From: Alphaproteobacteria bacterium
GTDB lineage: Bacteria > Pseudomonadota > Alphaproteobacteria > Micropepsales > Micropepsaceae
Direction: 5' to 3'
Assembly: GCA_017308475.1 (NCBI GenBank)
Contig: JAFKEU010000013.1
Span: 52,981 to 116,980, forward strand
Length of the DNA: 64,000 nt
Shown: positions 25,259 through 34,759 of the stretch, piece after piece
Position numbering within the stretch: the stretch's first letter is position 1
Layout of the letters: every line of letters begins with the position of its first letter
Translations under genes and position numbers: made by a program
Notes under the pieces: model-generated
What the model was told of the DNA's origin: nothing
What the model saw: the letters and a program-made list of their open reading frames with translations, nothing else
The model's database searches: none

Positions 25259-25439
25259 CGATCTGCCTCCTGAGGCCCGAGGGTCCCACAATCCGGTTAG
25301 CCCTTGGCTAATATGCCGGCGGAAATGCCGCCGATGCCGAAGCTGGCTGCGCCGTGACGAAGGCTTAAGCGCCCAGATGTCGCGCCCCCGGAACCCAGGG
25401 GGTTCCACGGATTTACCGGGACAATGAGGAGGGCCAGCC

Positions 25440-26090
25440 ATGAGCGACGCCACCCACGAAGCCGGCGAACCGGCGGTACGAACCGACATCCAGCGCCGCG
25501 ATTTTCTCTACATCGCCACCGGCGCCATGGCTGCCACCGGCACGCTGGCCGCGGTATGGCCCTTCATCGACCAGATGAACCCGACCTCCAGCGCCCTGGC
25601 CGCCGGCGGGCCGATGTCGGTCGACCTGTCGTCCGTCGCCCCCGGCCAGCAGATCATCGTGCGCTGGCGCTCGATGCCCATCTTCATCGTCCATCGCACG
25701 CCGGCCATGCTGGCGACCCTGAGGGAGCCCTCGCTGCTGGACATGCTGCGCGATCCCCAGTCGGAGGAGACGCAGCAGCCGCCCTACGCCCGGAACTGGT
25801 CCCGCTCGGAAAAGCCGGACTATCTGGTGCTGGTGGGCATCTGCACCCACCTGGGCTGCATCCCGACTTTCTCGCCCGTGGCGGGCAGCCTGATCGCCTC
25901 GGAGCCGAGCGGCTGGCTGTGCCATTGCCACGGCTCCAAATACGACCTCGCGGGCCGCGTGTTCAAAGGTGTGCCGGCGCCCTTCAACCTGCCGGTGCCG
26001 CCGTATCACTTCACGCGTCCGACTACGCTGATGCTGGGCGAGAACCCGCAAGGCGCCAGCTTCGACCTGGGCTCGGTGCAGCAGCTCTGA
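25440..26090 (+). CDS. petA: ubiquinol-cytochrome c reductase iron-sulfur (Rieske) subunit
   Basis: 2Fe-2S subunit of the cytochrome bc1 complex; carries electrons from ubiquinol to cytochrome c1. The 216-aa protein has a twin-arginine-like start (IQRRDFLYIATGAMAATGTLAAVWPFI), which both targets it to the Tat system and anchors it, then the cluster-binding boxes CTHLGC (135-140) and CHCHGS (161-166). In box II the usual Pro between the cysteines is His. The alphaproteobacterial insertion around 86-125 is present. petB and petC normally follow but are not here: the next gene is on the other strand, so this copy stands alone. Confidence 0.93.
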   Translation: MSDATHEAGEPAVRTDIQRRDFLYIATGAMAATGTLAAVWPFIDQMNPTSSALAAGGPMSVDLSSVAPGQQIIVRWRSMPIFIVHRTPAMLATLREPSLLDMLRDPQSEETQQPPYARNWSRSEKPDYLVLVGICTHLGCIPTFSPVAGSLIASEPSGWLCHCHGSKYDLAGRVFKGVPAPFNLPVPPYHFTRPTTLMLGENPQGASFDLGSVQQL

Positions 26091-26117
26091 GCCGCGATAC
26101 TGCCACCGCCGTCCGTC

Positions 26118-27245
26118 TCACGGATTGGACTTGCCGGCCCCGTCGCCATACTCCCAGTCAAAAGGCACGCCGGTTTCGCCCAGTACCATCCCGACCAGTT
26201 CGCGATAACCGGCTTCGGCGCGGACATCGTTGGACAGGATCACCACGCAGTCTCTTGTCCGAACCAGGCAAACCAGGGTGTTGGCCGTCTGTTCGTCGTG
26301 GCCGCCCTTGTAGAAGCCGGGCCCTTGCGGTCCCCGGAAGGTCACAACGCCCAGCCCGGCCCGAAGGTCCGGTCGGCGCGCATCCGGCGGCAGCTCGGGC
26401 GAGAAGGTGGGAAACTGGTGGGCCGTCGTAATCGCCAGCCCAGGCCGCTCAATGTCGTCGAGTGCCTTCGGCGTCAATCCCTTGCCGCTGACCAGCGCTG
26501 CGGCGAATTTTGCCATGTCGGAGATCGTCGTATCCATCGAGCCTGGAGTGCGCACATGGCTGCGTTTGTCATGGGACACGGATTGGCCTTTGTCGTTGAA
26601 GCCGTCCGCCAGACTGTTTGCGAAATCGTCGCGCCATTGCAGGCTGGTGCGCGTGATGCCCAGCGCCTTGAGATAACGGTCGGTGAAGGCGCGCACATCC
26701 AGCCCCCGCCCTTTTTCCAGCGCCAGCTGGAGCAGCAGGAAACCCTCGCCGGAATAGGCATAGCGCGTGCCCGGATCGAAATGGATGTGCAGGCGATGGT
26801 CCGGCTCGACAAAGGCGAAGTTCGGCAGCCCGGTGGAATGGGTCAGCACCATGCGCGGCGTGATGGATTTCCATCGCGGATCACCAGCCAGGCTTTCATA
26901 GCCGGGATAGTCGGGCAGGGGCCTGGGCAGCAGCGCAGCAATGGGTCTGTCGAGATCGAGCCTGCCGTCACCCGCCAGTATCATCACGCCATAGGTGAAC
27001 ACCGTCTTGGTCAGCGATGCGCCATACATCACCGTGTCCGGCGTCAGGGGATCGCCCGCCACATTGCGCACACCATGCGCTGCGACGCTGTGCACCTTGC
27101 CATTCTGGATGGTGGCGACCGCCAGCCCTTTGGCATGGGTGCGCGCCATCATCGCCGCGACATGGGCGCCGATTTCTGCTGCCGAAGGCATGGCCGTGGC
27201 GGGCAGGCTCGCGGCCACGCAGAACAGGAACGCCAGGCGAAGCAT
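26118..27245 (-). CDS. serine hydrolase of the beta-lactamase class C / esterase superfamily
   Basis: Exported serine hydrolase (375 aa). From the ATG at 27245 a signal peptide (MLRLAFLFCVAASLPATA) precedes the PF00144 domain. SxxK is Ser77-Lys80 (GASLTKTVFTYG). The expected Tyr-x-Asn motif reads YSG (RYAYSGEGFLLLQ), with Gly in place of Asn, and the late HxG-type motif is GGHDEQTANT. The deviation suggests an esterase, peptidase or transpeptidase rather than a true AmpC beta-lactamase. Convergent with petA; the SRPBCC gene lies 35 bp upstream on the same strand. Confidence 0.82.
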   Translation of the reverse strand: MLRLAFLFCVAASLPATAMPSAAEIGAHVAAMMARTHAKGLAVATIQNGKVHSVAAHGVRNVAGDPLTPDTVMYGASLTKTVFTYGVMILAGDGRLDLDRPIAALLPRPLPDYPGYESLAGDPRWKSITPRMVLTHSTGLPNFAFVEPDHRLHIHFDPGTRYAYSGEGFLLLQLALEKGRGLDVRAFTDRYLKALGITRTSLQWRDDFANSLADGFNDKGQSVSHDKRSHVRTPGSMDTTISDMAKFAAALVSGKGLTPKALDDIERPGLAITTAHQFPTFSPELPPDARRPDLRAGLGVVTFRGPQGPGFYKGGHDEQTANTLVCLVRTRDCVVILSNDVRAEAGYRELVGMVLGETGVPFDWEYGDGAGKSNP

Positions 27246-27280
27246 GCAGGCCTCCCTTTGGGCGCGGCAGGCGGCGATGC

Positions 27281-27772
27281 TTACGGCGCCTTGTTGGCCG
27301 CCGCCGCCATCTTGTCCACCGCCGCCTGGAAGCGTGTCTTGCGGCTGTCGCGCGCCTCGGCCTGCGCCTTGGCGTCGCCCACCGCCGTCTGGTTCCAGAT
27401 CAGCGTATAGACCAGCCGCGAATGGGTGGCATTGACCGGCTCGACCGCCATGGTGCCGTGATAGAAGTTCGCCGCCGCCGGCTGGGCGTAGGTATAGGAC
27501 AGCGGCGTCCGCGCCACCGCGATCTCCAGGATCGTGCCGTTGATGGTGCGAAGGCTGCCCACTTCGCCCTTGCCCTTGTCGATATGGCAGCTTTTCACGT
27601 CCAGATATTTGGCGATGCCGCACCAATCATCGCCGCCCACCAGCTTCCACGCGACCGGGGCGGGCTTGGCGATGTCGGCGGTCAGCCGCATGGTCAACCA
27701 GTCGGCTGGCTGCGCCATCGCCGTGCCGGTTCCAAGCGCCAGCAGCGCGGCCGCTATCGTGGTGGTCTTCAT
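27281..27772 (-). CDS. exported SRPBCC (START/Bet v1-like) family protein
   Basis: 163-aa protein with a signal peptide (about 1-20, MKTTTIAAALLALGTGTAMA) and a helix-grip domain of the SRPBCC/polyketide-cyclase type: strands IAKPAPVAWKLVGGDDWCGIAKYL, VGSLRTINGTILEIAVARTPLSYTY and THSRLVYTLIWNQTA. This fold binds hydrophobic ligands; a periplasmic location is unusual but common in this family subset. Two cysteines in the first half could pair. The gene lies 30 bp after rnd and upstream of the serine hydrolase, possibly one transcript. Ligand unknown. Confidence 0.72.
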   Translation of the reverse strand: MKTTTIAAALLALGTGTAMAQPADWLTMRLTADIAKPAPVAWKLVGGDDWCGIAKYLDVKSCHIDKGKGEVGSLRTINGTILEIAVARTPLSYTYAQPAAANFYHGTMAVEPVNATHSRLVYTLIWNQTAVGDAKAQAEARDSRKTRFQAAVDKMAAAANKAP

Positions 27773-27802
27773 CGGAATCCTCCTCCAAATTCAGGCCCGG
27801 CG

Positions 27803-28975
27803 TCAGCGCGCCAGGTCCTCGCCTTCCAACTCGACAACAACGGCCTCGCCATTTTCCAGCGCGATGGCCAATTGGCCGTTGCGCAGCGCGATGGCGTCCT
27901 CGCCATAGACCTCGCGCCGCCAGCCCGACAGGGCCATGACCCCATCGTCCTCGTTCGCCGCCAGTCTTTCAATATCCTCGCTGGTGGCGATCAGGCGGGG
28001 CGCCACCCCGGCCTCTTCCGCCTTCAGCCTGAGCAGGGTCTTGAGCAGGTCGACCACTGCCGGCGAGGGCTCGCGCCGCCGCCGCTCCCGGTTCTCGGCC
28101 AGCGCCCCTTCCGGGGCGGCACCGTCCCTGGCCGCGACAATCGCCTCCATCAGCGCCTTGCCCATGCGTGAATTGGCGAAGCCCTTGGGGACGGAGCGGA
28201 TGCGCTCCAGCGCCTCTGGCGTCTCCGGCGGATGGGCGGCGATTTCACTCAGCGCCTCGTCCTTCAGAATCCGCCCGCGGGGCACGTCGCGGTTCTGGGC
28301 CTCCCGCTCGCGCCAGGCCGCCAGCGCCGCCAGCACGGCCAGGAACCGCTTGTTGGTGGTGCGGGGCTTCAGCCGCCGCCACGCCATCTCCGGGTCCTGC
28401 CGGTAGAGGCCGGGGTCCTGTAGCGCCGCCACTTCCTCGGCCACCCATGCCGCACGCCCGGTCTTTTCCAGCTGCGCCTTCATCCACTCATAGATCACGC
28501 GCAGGTGGGTGACGTCGGCCAGGGCATATTCCAGCTGGCGCTTCGACAGCGGCCGGTGGCTCCAGTCGGTAAAGCGGGCCGACTTGTCGATCTCCACCTT
28601 CGCCACCTTTCGCGCCAGCGTCTCATACGAGGCCGCGTCGCCGAAACCGCACACCATGGCGGCGATCTGGGTGTCGAACAACGGATCGGGGACCACCCCG
28701 CCCTGCAGGCAGAAAATCTCGATGTCCTGCCGTGCCGCGTGCAGGACCTTCACGATGTCGGGGCGGCGGACCAGGTCGTAGAAGGGCGCCAGGTCGATTC
28801 CCGGCGCCAGGGGGTCGATGATTGCCTCCACCCCGGGGGCCGCCGCCTGGATCAGGCAGAGCCTGGGATAATAGGTCTGGTCGCGCAGGAATTCGGTATC
28901 CAGCGCCAGATAGGGGGCCCCGGACATGTCCGCGACAAGCCCGACCAGTGCCTCATTGCTCTCCACGATCCGCAT
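27803..28975 (-). CDS. rnd: ribonuclease D
   Basis: 3'-5' exoribonuclease that trims tRNA precursors and other stable RNAs. 390 aa, typical length. The DEDDy catalytic residues are Asp26 and Glu28 (LALDTEFL), Asp84 (ARQDIEIF), Tyr150 and Asp154 (YALADVTHL). Two HRDC-type helical domains follow (about 205-385). All motifs are intact. It is followed by the SRPBCC and serine hydrolase genes on the same strand. Strong family match. Confidence 0.95.
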   Translation of the reverse strand: MRIVESNEALVGLVADMSGAPYLALDTEFLRDQTYYPRLCLIQAAAPGVEAIIDPLAPGIDLAPFYDLVRRPDIVKVLHAARQDIEIFCLQGGVVPDPLFDTQIAAMVCGFGDAASYETLARKVAKVEIDKSARFTDWSHRPLSKRQLEYALADVTHLRVIYEWMKAQLEKTGRAAWVAEEVAALQDPGLYRQDPEMAWRRLKPRTTNKRFLAVLAALAAWREREAQNRDVPRGRILKDEALSEIAAHPPETPEALERIRSVPKGFANSRMGKALMEAIVAARDGAAPEGALAENRERRRREPSPAVVDLLKTLLRLKAEEAGVAPRLIATSEDIERLAANEDDGVMALSGWRREVYGEDAIALRNGQLAIALENGEAVVVELEGEDLAR

Positions 28976-29041
28976 GTTGCGGTGATAACGGGATTCGCGA
29001 CCGTCGTTGACGCAATTGTGCCGATTTACCAGGATTTCAGC

Positions 29042-30820
29042 TTATTCGGATTTCAGCCCCACCGTCCGCCCGGCGAACCCGGCGGCGTCGAAATAGCGCT
29101 GCTCACCCACCTGCTGGATGTCCAGGATGGTGGTATTGCCGTTTTCGTCGGGGTCCGACCTGATGGTGTGCTGGGCCACAACCGGTTCCCTGCCGCCTTT
29201 CAGCGCCTCGGCGATCACCCGTCCGGTCAGCTTGCCCTTAGGCGCCATGGTGATGCCGGCCACATGCGCCATGGTGGGAGCGATGTCCGCATTGCTGATG
29301 GGGGCGGGGTCGGCATAGCCCGCCTTGAAGTCGGGCCCGATGGCGGCCATGAAATTGCGCGTCTCCGCTCGCGACAGGCTGCCATGGCTCCCCTGTCCGG
29401 TGGCGAGGTTGGTGTCGTTGACGCCAACGGTGCACTGAAGCTGCTCGGGACAGTTGGCGAAGCTGCGAAAGTTCACCACGATCGACGGCTGGGGCGTCTT
29501 CGCCGATCCGATCAGGTTCACCGCGCTCATCGGCAGGGTGCCCGGGAATTTGCCTAGCGCGTCGTTGACGAAGATGCCGCTGGTGTAGTCCTGGCCGGAG
29601 AGGAACTTCACGATCGATCCGGCATTTTCCTTCGCATCGGGCCCGTTCAGATAGATCAGGTCCGAGCCGCCATTGGCCGCCACCACGACATCGGGATGCG
29701 TGGGATCGCTGCCCAGCAGGGCCGAGCCGCCCGACAGGTGCTGGCCATTGCCGAAATCGACGGGCGCATTGTTCTTGCCGGGATCGTACAGCGGCAGGCC
29801 CAGGCCGGCGGCAAGGTCCGTCGCCAGGAAGCCGTTCCTCAGGTCCGTCAGCGGCAGATCCAGGTCCATGTGCGCCGAAGGACTGGTTGCGCTGGCATGG
29901 GACACGGTAATGAAGCCGTGGTCTGCGGTGACGAAGACATCCGTGGTCTTGTCCAGCCCCTGTTCCTTCAGCGCCGCCATCAGCAGCCCCAACATGGTGT
30001 CGGCATTTCGCGTGGCCGCCAATCCGCTTGGCCCGTTGATGCCCGGCTCGAACTCGCCGATGCTGTCCCTGGCGCCATGCTGGGTGATGTCGGGATCGCG
30101 GCTCCAGAACAGCAGGGCAAAAGGCTTTCCATCGGCCTTGAAGTGCGGCAGCACGATCCGCGTCGTGGCCTTCATCAGGTACAGTTCCTGCTCGATGTCG
30201 GGCAGGGTGGTGGCCGGCGCCGAGGGCCCGACAAAGGCCAGCTTCATCTGCGAGGCGAACCATTGGGGCAGGGCGAAGCCCCCGCCATGTCCGGTCCTGT
30301 CGTCCAGGATCAGGGTCTGGCTGCCGTCGGGGCTGGCGGTGGCATCCTGGATGCGCGTGGGCCCCAGCTTGCCGATCACTGCGGTCTGGAAGCCTTGCGC
30401 CCGTGCCGTCGCGATCAGCGAAGCCTCGTTCAGGTAATTGCCGCCGAAGCGCTGGTTCATCTCCATCAGCACCATGTTGTCCTCGACCCCGGCCAGCGGT
30501 GACAGGGCTTCGCTCAGCATCGGCTGGCCGGTATAGAGCGTGTTGCCGAAATTGCCGGTGTCGCCGATGTAATGACCGGTGGCGATGGCGCTGGCATTGA
30601 CCGTGGTGACGGTGGGAAACAGCGAATGGCTGTTAGTGAAGTCCACGCCTTCCTTTTTCAGCCGGTACATGTTGGGCATGTTGTCGGGCACCACGCTGCC
30701 ATAGCGCAGGCCGTCGGCCACGAAGATGACGATGTTGCGGTGCTGGGGGGCCTGGGCCTGGGCCGGGGCAGCCAGCAGGGCGGCCGCCAGCAGGAGGCCG
30801 GCAAAACGGACAAATCTCAT
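29042..30820 (-). CDS. alkaline phosphatase superfamily protein (nucleotide pyrophosphatase/phosphodiesterase-like)
   Basis: 592-aa exported metallo-hydrolase. A signal peptide (about 1-23) is followed by [17 protein letters not shown], giving the first metal Asp36, and [19 protein letters not shown], where Thr70/Thr72 of the PTVT segment supplies the nucleophile. The late metal sites [10 protein letters not shown] and the SHG of [12 protein letters not shown] are present. The overall pattern matches type I phosphodiesterase/nucleotide pyrophosphatases, which act on periplasmic phosphodiesters. Substrate unknown. It stands between rnd and the divergent aspS. Confidence 0.85.
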   Translation of the reverse strand: MRFVRFAGLLLAAALLAAPAQAQAPQHRNIVIFVADGLRYGSVVPDNMPNMYRLKKEGVDFTNSHSLFPTVTTVNASAIATGHYIGDTGNFGNTLYTGQPMLSEALSPLAGVEDNMVLMEMNQRFGGNYLNEASLIATARAQGFQTAVIGKLGPTRIQDATASPDGSQTLILDDRTGHGGGFALPQWFASQMKLAFVGPSAPATTLPDIEQELYLMKATTRIVLPHFKADGKPFALLFWSRDPDITQHGARDSIGEFEPGINGPSGLAATRNADTMLGLLMAALKEQGLDKTTDVFVTADHGFITVSHASATSPSAHMDLDLPLTDLRNGFLATDLAAGLGLPLYDPGKNNAPVDFGNGQHLSGGSALLGSDPTHPDVVVAANGGSDLIYLNGPDAKENAGSIVKFLSGQDYTSGIFVNDALGKFPGTLPMSAVNLIGSAKTPQPSIVVNFRSFANCPEQLQCTVGVNDTNLATGQGSHGSLSRAETRNFMAAIGPDFKAGYADPAPISNADIAPTMAHVAGITMAPKGKLTGRVIAEALKGGREPVVAQHTIRSDPDENGNTTILDIQQVGEQRYFDAAGFAGRTVGLKSE

Positions 30821-30958
30821 GCGCGATTCCCTTTCGACCGGCGCACGCTAAACCGGCTTTGCGACAGAAAATACCCGCTCGCGGGCCCCTGGGGCGCGAC
30901 CCTTGACCTCCCCCCCATAAACCGCCAAAACCCGGCGCTTCCTCAGGGTTTTCCGCCG

Positions 30959-32755
30959 ATGCACGCCTATCGCACCCATACCTGCGGCCAGCTTCGCAAA
31001 CAGGATGTGGGCCAGACGGTCCGCCTGTCCGGCTGGGTCAACCGGCGGCGCGACCATGGCGGGCTGATCTTCATCGACCTGCGCGACCATTACGGCATCA
31101 CCCAGTGCGTGATCGAGCCGGACGGAGCGGCCTTTCCCACCGTCGATTCCGCCCGTTCCGAGTGGGTGCTGACCCTGACCGGCAAGGTGGTGGCGCGCAC
31201 CGCTGACACTGTCAACAAGGACCTGGCCACCGGCGAGGTAGAGCTGCGCATCGAAACTGCCGCCGTCCAGGGCCAGGCCCAGGAGCTGCCGCTGCCGGTC
31301 TTCGGCGACATGGACTATCCGGAAGAGACACGCCTGACCTACCGCTTCCTGGACCTGCGCCGCGAGCGGCTGCACAGGAACATCATGCTGCGCGCGAACA
31401 TCATCACTTCGCTCCGCAGGCGGATGATCGCGCAGGGTTTCACCGAATTCCAGACCCCGATCCTCACGGCCTCCTCGCCGGAAGGGGCGCGCGATTTCCT
31501 GGTGCCGTCGCGCCGCTATCCCGGCGAATTCTACGCGCTGCCCCAGGCGCCGCAGCAGTTCAAGCAACTCATCATGGTGGCGGGCTTCGACCGCTATTTC
31601 CAGATTGCGCCCTGTTTCCGCGACGAGGATGGCCGCGCCGACCGCTCGCCGGGCGAGTTCTACCAGCTCGACCTTGAGATGAGCTTCGTCACCCAGGACG
31701 ACGTCTTCGCCGCGGTGGAGCCGGTGCTGGCCGGCGTGTTCGAGGAATTTGCGGCCGGCAAGACAGTGACCAAGCCACCCTTTGTGCGCATCCCGTTTGC
31801 GGAGGCGATGCTGAAATACGGCACCGACAAGCCCGACCTGCGCAACCCGATCGAGATCTGCGATGTCTCCGAAATCTTCGGCCGCACGGATGTGGAGTTC
31901 AAGGCGTTCAAGAACAAGACCGTGCGCGCCATCCCCGCGCCGGGCGCCGCCGGCCAGCCGCGCAGCTTCTTCGACAAGCTGAACGAATGGGCGCGTGGCG
32001 AGGGCGCGCCGGGCCTGGGTTATGTCACGTTTGAATCGGATGGCGGCGCGCTGGTGGGCAAGGGCCCGATCGCCAAGTTCATTCCCGCGCCCGCGCTTGC
32101 CGACATCGCAAAGGCGGCGGGCGTCAAGGCGGGCGACGCCCTGTTCTTCGCCGCCGACAAGACCGACCGCGCCGCCAACCTTGCCGGCATGGCGCGCACC
32201 CGCATCGGTCGCGAGCTGAACCTGATCGGCGACGGCGAATACAAATTCTGCTGGATCGTCGATTTTCCGATGTACGAGTGGAACGAGGACGAGAAGAAGA
32301 TCGACTTCTCCCACAATCCCTTTTCGATGCCCCAGTATGACCGCGAGAAATTTCTCGCCCTCGATCCGGCGGACAGGGACACCATCCTGGGGCTGAAGGC
32401 CTACCAGTACGACATCGTCTGCAACGGCTATGAACTGTCCAGCGGCGCGATCCGCAACCACGACCCGGACGTGATGCTGAAAGCGTTCGAGATCGCCGGC
32501 TATGCGCGCGCGGAGACGGAAGAGAAGTTCAAGGGCATGCTGAATGCCTTCCGCTATGGCGCCCCGCCGCACGGCGGCACCGCGCCGGGCATCGACCGCA
32601 TCGTCATGCTGCTGGCGGGCGAGGAGAATCTGCGCGAGGTCACCATGTTCCCGATGACCCAGTCGGCCCAGGACCTGCTGATGAACGCGCCGTCACCCGC
32701 GAACCCCAAACAGCTCAAGGAGCTGCATCTGCGGGTCGTTTATCCCGAGAAGTGA
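30959..32755 (+). CDS. aspS: aspartyl-tRNA synthetase
   Basis: Class II aminoacyl-tRNA synthetase that charges tRNA-Asp (and perhaps tRNA-Asn, as in many alphaproteobacteria with a GatCAB route; that part is inference). 598 aa. N-terminal OB anticodon-binding domain (about 1-110: [26 protein letters not shown]), class II core with motif 2 region [24 protein letters not shown], the bacterial GAD insertion (about 290-420), and motif 3 [16 protein letters not shown]. The ATG at 30959 fits the family N-terminus; the much longer frame upstream is rejected because it overlaps the divergent phosphatase gene. Confidence 0.97.
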   Translation: MHAYRTHTCGQLRKQDVGQTVRLSGWVNRRRDHGGLIFIDLRDHYGITQCVIEPDGAAFPTVDSARSEWVLTLTGKVVARTADTVNKDLATGEVELRIETAAVQGQAQELPLPVFGDMDYPEETRLTYRFLDLRRERLHRNIMLRANIITSLRRRMIAQGFTEFQTPILTASSPEGARDFLVPSRRYPGEFYALPQAPQQFKQLIMVAGFDRYFQIAPCFRDEDGRADRSPGEFYQLDLEMSFVTQDDVFAAVEPVLAGVFEEFAAGKTVTKPPFVRIPFAEAMLKYGTDKPDLRNPIEICDVSEIFGRTDVEFKAFKNKTVRAIPAPGAAGQPRSFFDKLNEWARGEGAPGLGYVTFESDGGALVGKGPIAKFIPAPALADIAKAAGVKAGDALFFAADKTDRAANLAGMARTRIGRELNLIGDGEYKFCWIVDFPMYEWNEDEKKIDFSHNPFSMPQYDREKFLALDPADRDTILGLKAYQYDIVCNGYELSSGAIRNHDPDVMLKAFEIAGYARAETEEKFKGMLNAFRYGAPPHGGTAPGIDRIVMLLAGEENLREVTMFPMTQSAQDLLMNAPSPANPKQLKELHLRVVYPEK

Positions 32756-32827
32756 TCCGTCTTGCCCCTTGAGGGGTTCGAGGCGCGACCAGCGCCGAGA
32801 ACGGCGGTTCGCAAGCCGCCATTTTTC

Positions 32828-32904
32828 CCCTCTCCCCTTGAGGGAGAGGGCGGGTCGCCTTGTGCTTCGCGTGAGCGAAGCGCTTAGGCGAACCGGGTGA
32901 GGGG
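32828..32904. repeat. palindromic intergenic repeat after aspS
   Basis: A 9-bp perfect stem CCCTCTCCC/GGGAGAGGG (32828-32836/32842-32850), then a 7-bp stem GCTTCGC/GCGAAGC (32864-32870/32875-32881), ending in GGGTGAGGGG. The layout, a pyrimidine-rich hairpin followed by a second one, resembles the two elements found inside dgt and the COG3146 gene. It may also help end aspS transcription. Confidence 0.6.
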
Positions 32905-32934
32905 GGCCGTGCGCGCCATGCTGCGCGCGCTCCC

Positions 32935-33110
32935 GCTCACGCCGCAAAATCCCTCGCGCCGATGCTACCGCCCCACTCTCCCTGTCATGGCCCGAACGCC
33001 GCGAGCTTGAGCGAGCGGCAAGAGCGTTGTTCTCTCGTGTCGCGCATGCTCACGTACTGTTTGTACGCTCCGCACGACGCACCTGCTCACACCACAAATT
33101 CCTCGCACCG
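32935..33110. repeat. two imperfect direct repeats flanking a small palindrome
   Basis: Units at 32935-32961 and 33085-33110 share GCTCAC, then RCCRCAAA, then TCGCRCCG, roughly 80 percent identical by eye and 150 bp apart. Between them, at 33053-33067, lies a CGTAC/GTACG hairpin next to CGCTCCGCACG. No coding potential is visible. This repeat-rich stretch abuts the broken gene at 33.2 kb and may mark an old insertion hotspot. Confidence 0.4.
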
Positions 33111-33162
33111 CGGGTAGTAAGGCTTTGATCTCTTATGCACTCGTTAAAAGTTGCCGAGTTAG

Positions 33163-33501
33163 CGCTTTGGTGACGCGCATCTCGCCGCAATTGTGATGAT
33201 GGGAGGATTGCTCGAGGCACTCTTCGTCGCACGCGCTAATAAAATGCCAGATAAAACATCGTTGCTATCAGCGACTGGCGCACCCCGAGACAGGCTCACA
33301 GGCAGAGCCACAAATTATCAAGAATGGATGCTCGACTCTTACATCAAAGTAGGTGTGGAGCTGGGCTGGATAACCGTGTCAGCGAGGGATGTGGCCGACA
33401 AGTTAAAAGAATACCGGAACTTCGTACATCCAGCAAAAGAGTTGCGCTATGGCGTGACACTTGTGCTTCCGGCGGGATTGGAGCGCAGTACGGACGTCTG
33501 A
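33163..33501 (+). pseudogene. remnant of a foreign gene (C-terminal fragment, function unknown)
   Basis: The frame is open from just after a stop at 33160-33162, with the first GTG at 33193. The product has protein-like character: AAIVMMGGLLEALFVARANKMPDK, YQEWMLDSYIKVGVELGWITV and LKEYRNFVHPAKEL. This resembles C-terminal parts of larger uncharacterised proteins often found in mobile or defence regions. Here the N-terminal part is missing and the C-terminus ends abruptly in GLERSTDV. RNFVH loosely recalls a HEPN-type motif, but that is weak. The base composition is clearly less GC-rich than the neighbours. Most likely a decayed horizontally acquired gene. Confidence 0.55.
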
Positions 33502-33832
33502 TGTTGATCCGGGAGGTGGACAAGCCAGGTGAGGATAAGGGGGAGGGGAGCACAAAAAGCGTCCCGAAATCGCCGCGGATCGGCTCGATTTGCCCGTCCC
33601 GGAAGGGCTGACAGGCGGCGGGTGGATAGGACCGTCTCGCGCGGCCGGCCACGCCGCTCCCCGCGCACGGCGCTTGAACCGGGGTCGCTTTCGGGGAACA
33701 GGCCAGAAAGCACCATATGACCGATAACGCTGGCATATTGGGCGGGTGATCGTCGCCGCCAATTGGTCTAGTATGAGAAGGCTGCCGACAGACTGCCTGG
33801 TTCTTCATTTCACCCTGCGAAAGGAGAACGCC
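33502..33832. other. intergenic stretch without recognisable gene
   Basis: 331 bp between the gene remnant and the aldo/keto reductase. No ORF with protein-like sequence, no tRNA-like or strong hairpin structure seen. The ribosome-binding site AAAGGAG of the downstream gene is at about 33820. A promoter for that gene should lie here, but no near-consensus pair was found. Confidence 0.4.
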
Positions 33833-34747
33833 ATGATTCGGAATTGGACTCGCCGGACCGTCCTTGGAAGCGGCGCAGGCATATTGATGGCGGGCGCCGG
33901 TGTTCGGGCTGAACCCGCGAAACTGCGCACGCGGCCGATTCCGCACGGCAAGGGCGAGCAGTTGCCCGTCGTTGGCGTCGGCACTTCCGAGGTCTTCGAG
34001 GTTGGCCCGACGGAACGGGCCGGCCCCGCGGCCGTCGTGCAGGCCCTGGTGGAGGGCGGTGGAACCTTGATCGACACCGCGCCGTCCTATGGCCAGGCCG
34101 AAAATGTGGTGGGCGACATTCTCGCCGCCAAGAAGCTGCGGTCTCGCGTCTTTATCGCCACCAAGCTGGAGGAATATCGTCCCGGCGGCGAGGCAGAGGA
34201 GGCGCAGGGCTGTCTCCAGCGCCTCAGGACCGACAAGCTCGACCTGCTCCAGCTTCACAATGTGCGCGACCCCGGCCAGCGCCTGGCGGGTCTCAATGCG
34301 CTCAAGGCACGGGGCATATGCCGCTATACCGGCGTTACCACGACGTTCGAAGGCGCTTATCCGGCAGCGGAAGCCATCGTGCGCCGCGAAAAGCCCGACT
34401 TCCTGGAGATCGACTACGCCATCGACAATCTCGAGGCGGAGCACCGTTTGCTTCCGGCGGCGGCAGATTCAGGAACGGCTGTGCTGGTTGCCTTGCCGTT
34501 CGGCCGCGGCCGGCTGTTCCGCGCCGCGCTGGGCAAACAGCTGCCGGAATGGGCGGCCGAATTCGACTGCGCCAGCTGGGCGCAATTTTTCCTCAAGTTC
34601 ATCCTGGCGCATCCGGCGGTGACGGCGGTCATTCCCGGCACCAGCAACCCCGCGCACATGGCCGACAATCTGAAGGCCGGTCTTGGCCGCCTGCCGGATG
34701 CGGGACAGCGGGCGCGCATGATCAGGTATGTCGAGTCGCTAGGCTGA
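33833..34747 (+). CDS. aldo/keto reductase with Tat signal peptide
   Basis: 304-aa oxidoreductase. The ATG at 33833 follows AAAGGAG and opens a twin-arginine signal: NWTRRTVLGSGAGILMAGAGVRA. The (beta/alpha)8 domain has the AKR tetrad: Asp and Tyr in LIDTAPSYGQAENVVG, Lys in FIATKLEEY and His in LDLLQLHNVRD. The C-terminal AVIPGTSNPAHMADNLKAGLG is the usual nucleotide-phosphate segment. Export through Tat implies folding with bound NADP in the cytoplasm. Substrate unknown. Convergent with another predicted exported oxidoreductase 12 bp away. Confidence 0.85.
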   Translation: MIRNWTRRTVLGSGAGILMAGAGVRAEPAKLRTRPIPHGKGEQLPVVGVGTSEVFEVGPTERAGPAAVVQALVEGGGTLIDTAPSYGQAENVVGDILAAKKLRSRVFIATKLEEYRPGGEAEEAQGCLQRLRTDKLDLLQLHNVRDPGQRLAGLNALKARGICRYTGVTTTFEGAYPAAEAIVRREKPDFLEIDYAIDNLEAEHRLLPAAADSGTAVLVALPFGRGRLFRAALGKQLPEWAAEFDCASWAQFFLKFILAHPAVTAVIPGTSNPAHMADNLKAGLGRLPDAGQRARMIRYVESLG

Positions 34748-34759
34748 AGGCCGCTTCGG

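Noticed and set aside
30572..30958. Upstream extension of the aspS frame
   Set aside because: Antisense to the signal-peptide end of the divergent phosphatase gene; AspRS begins with the OB domain right after 30959.
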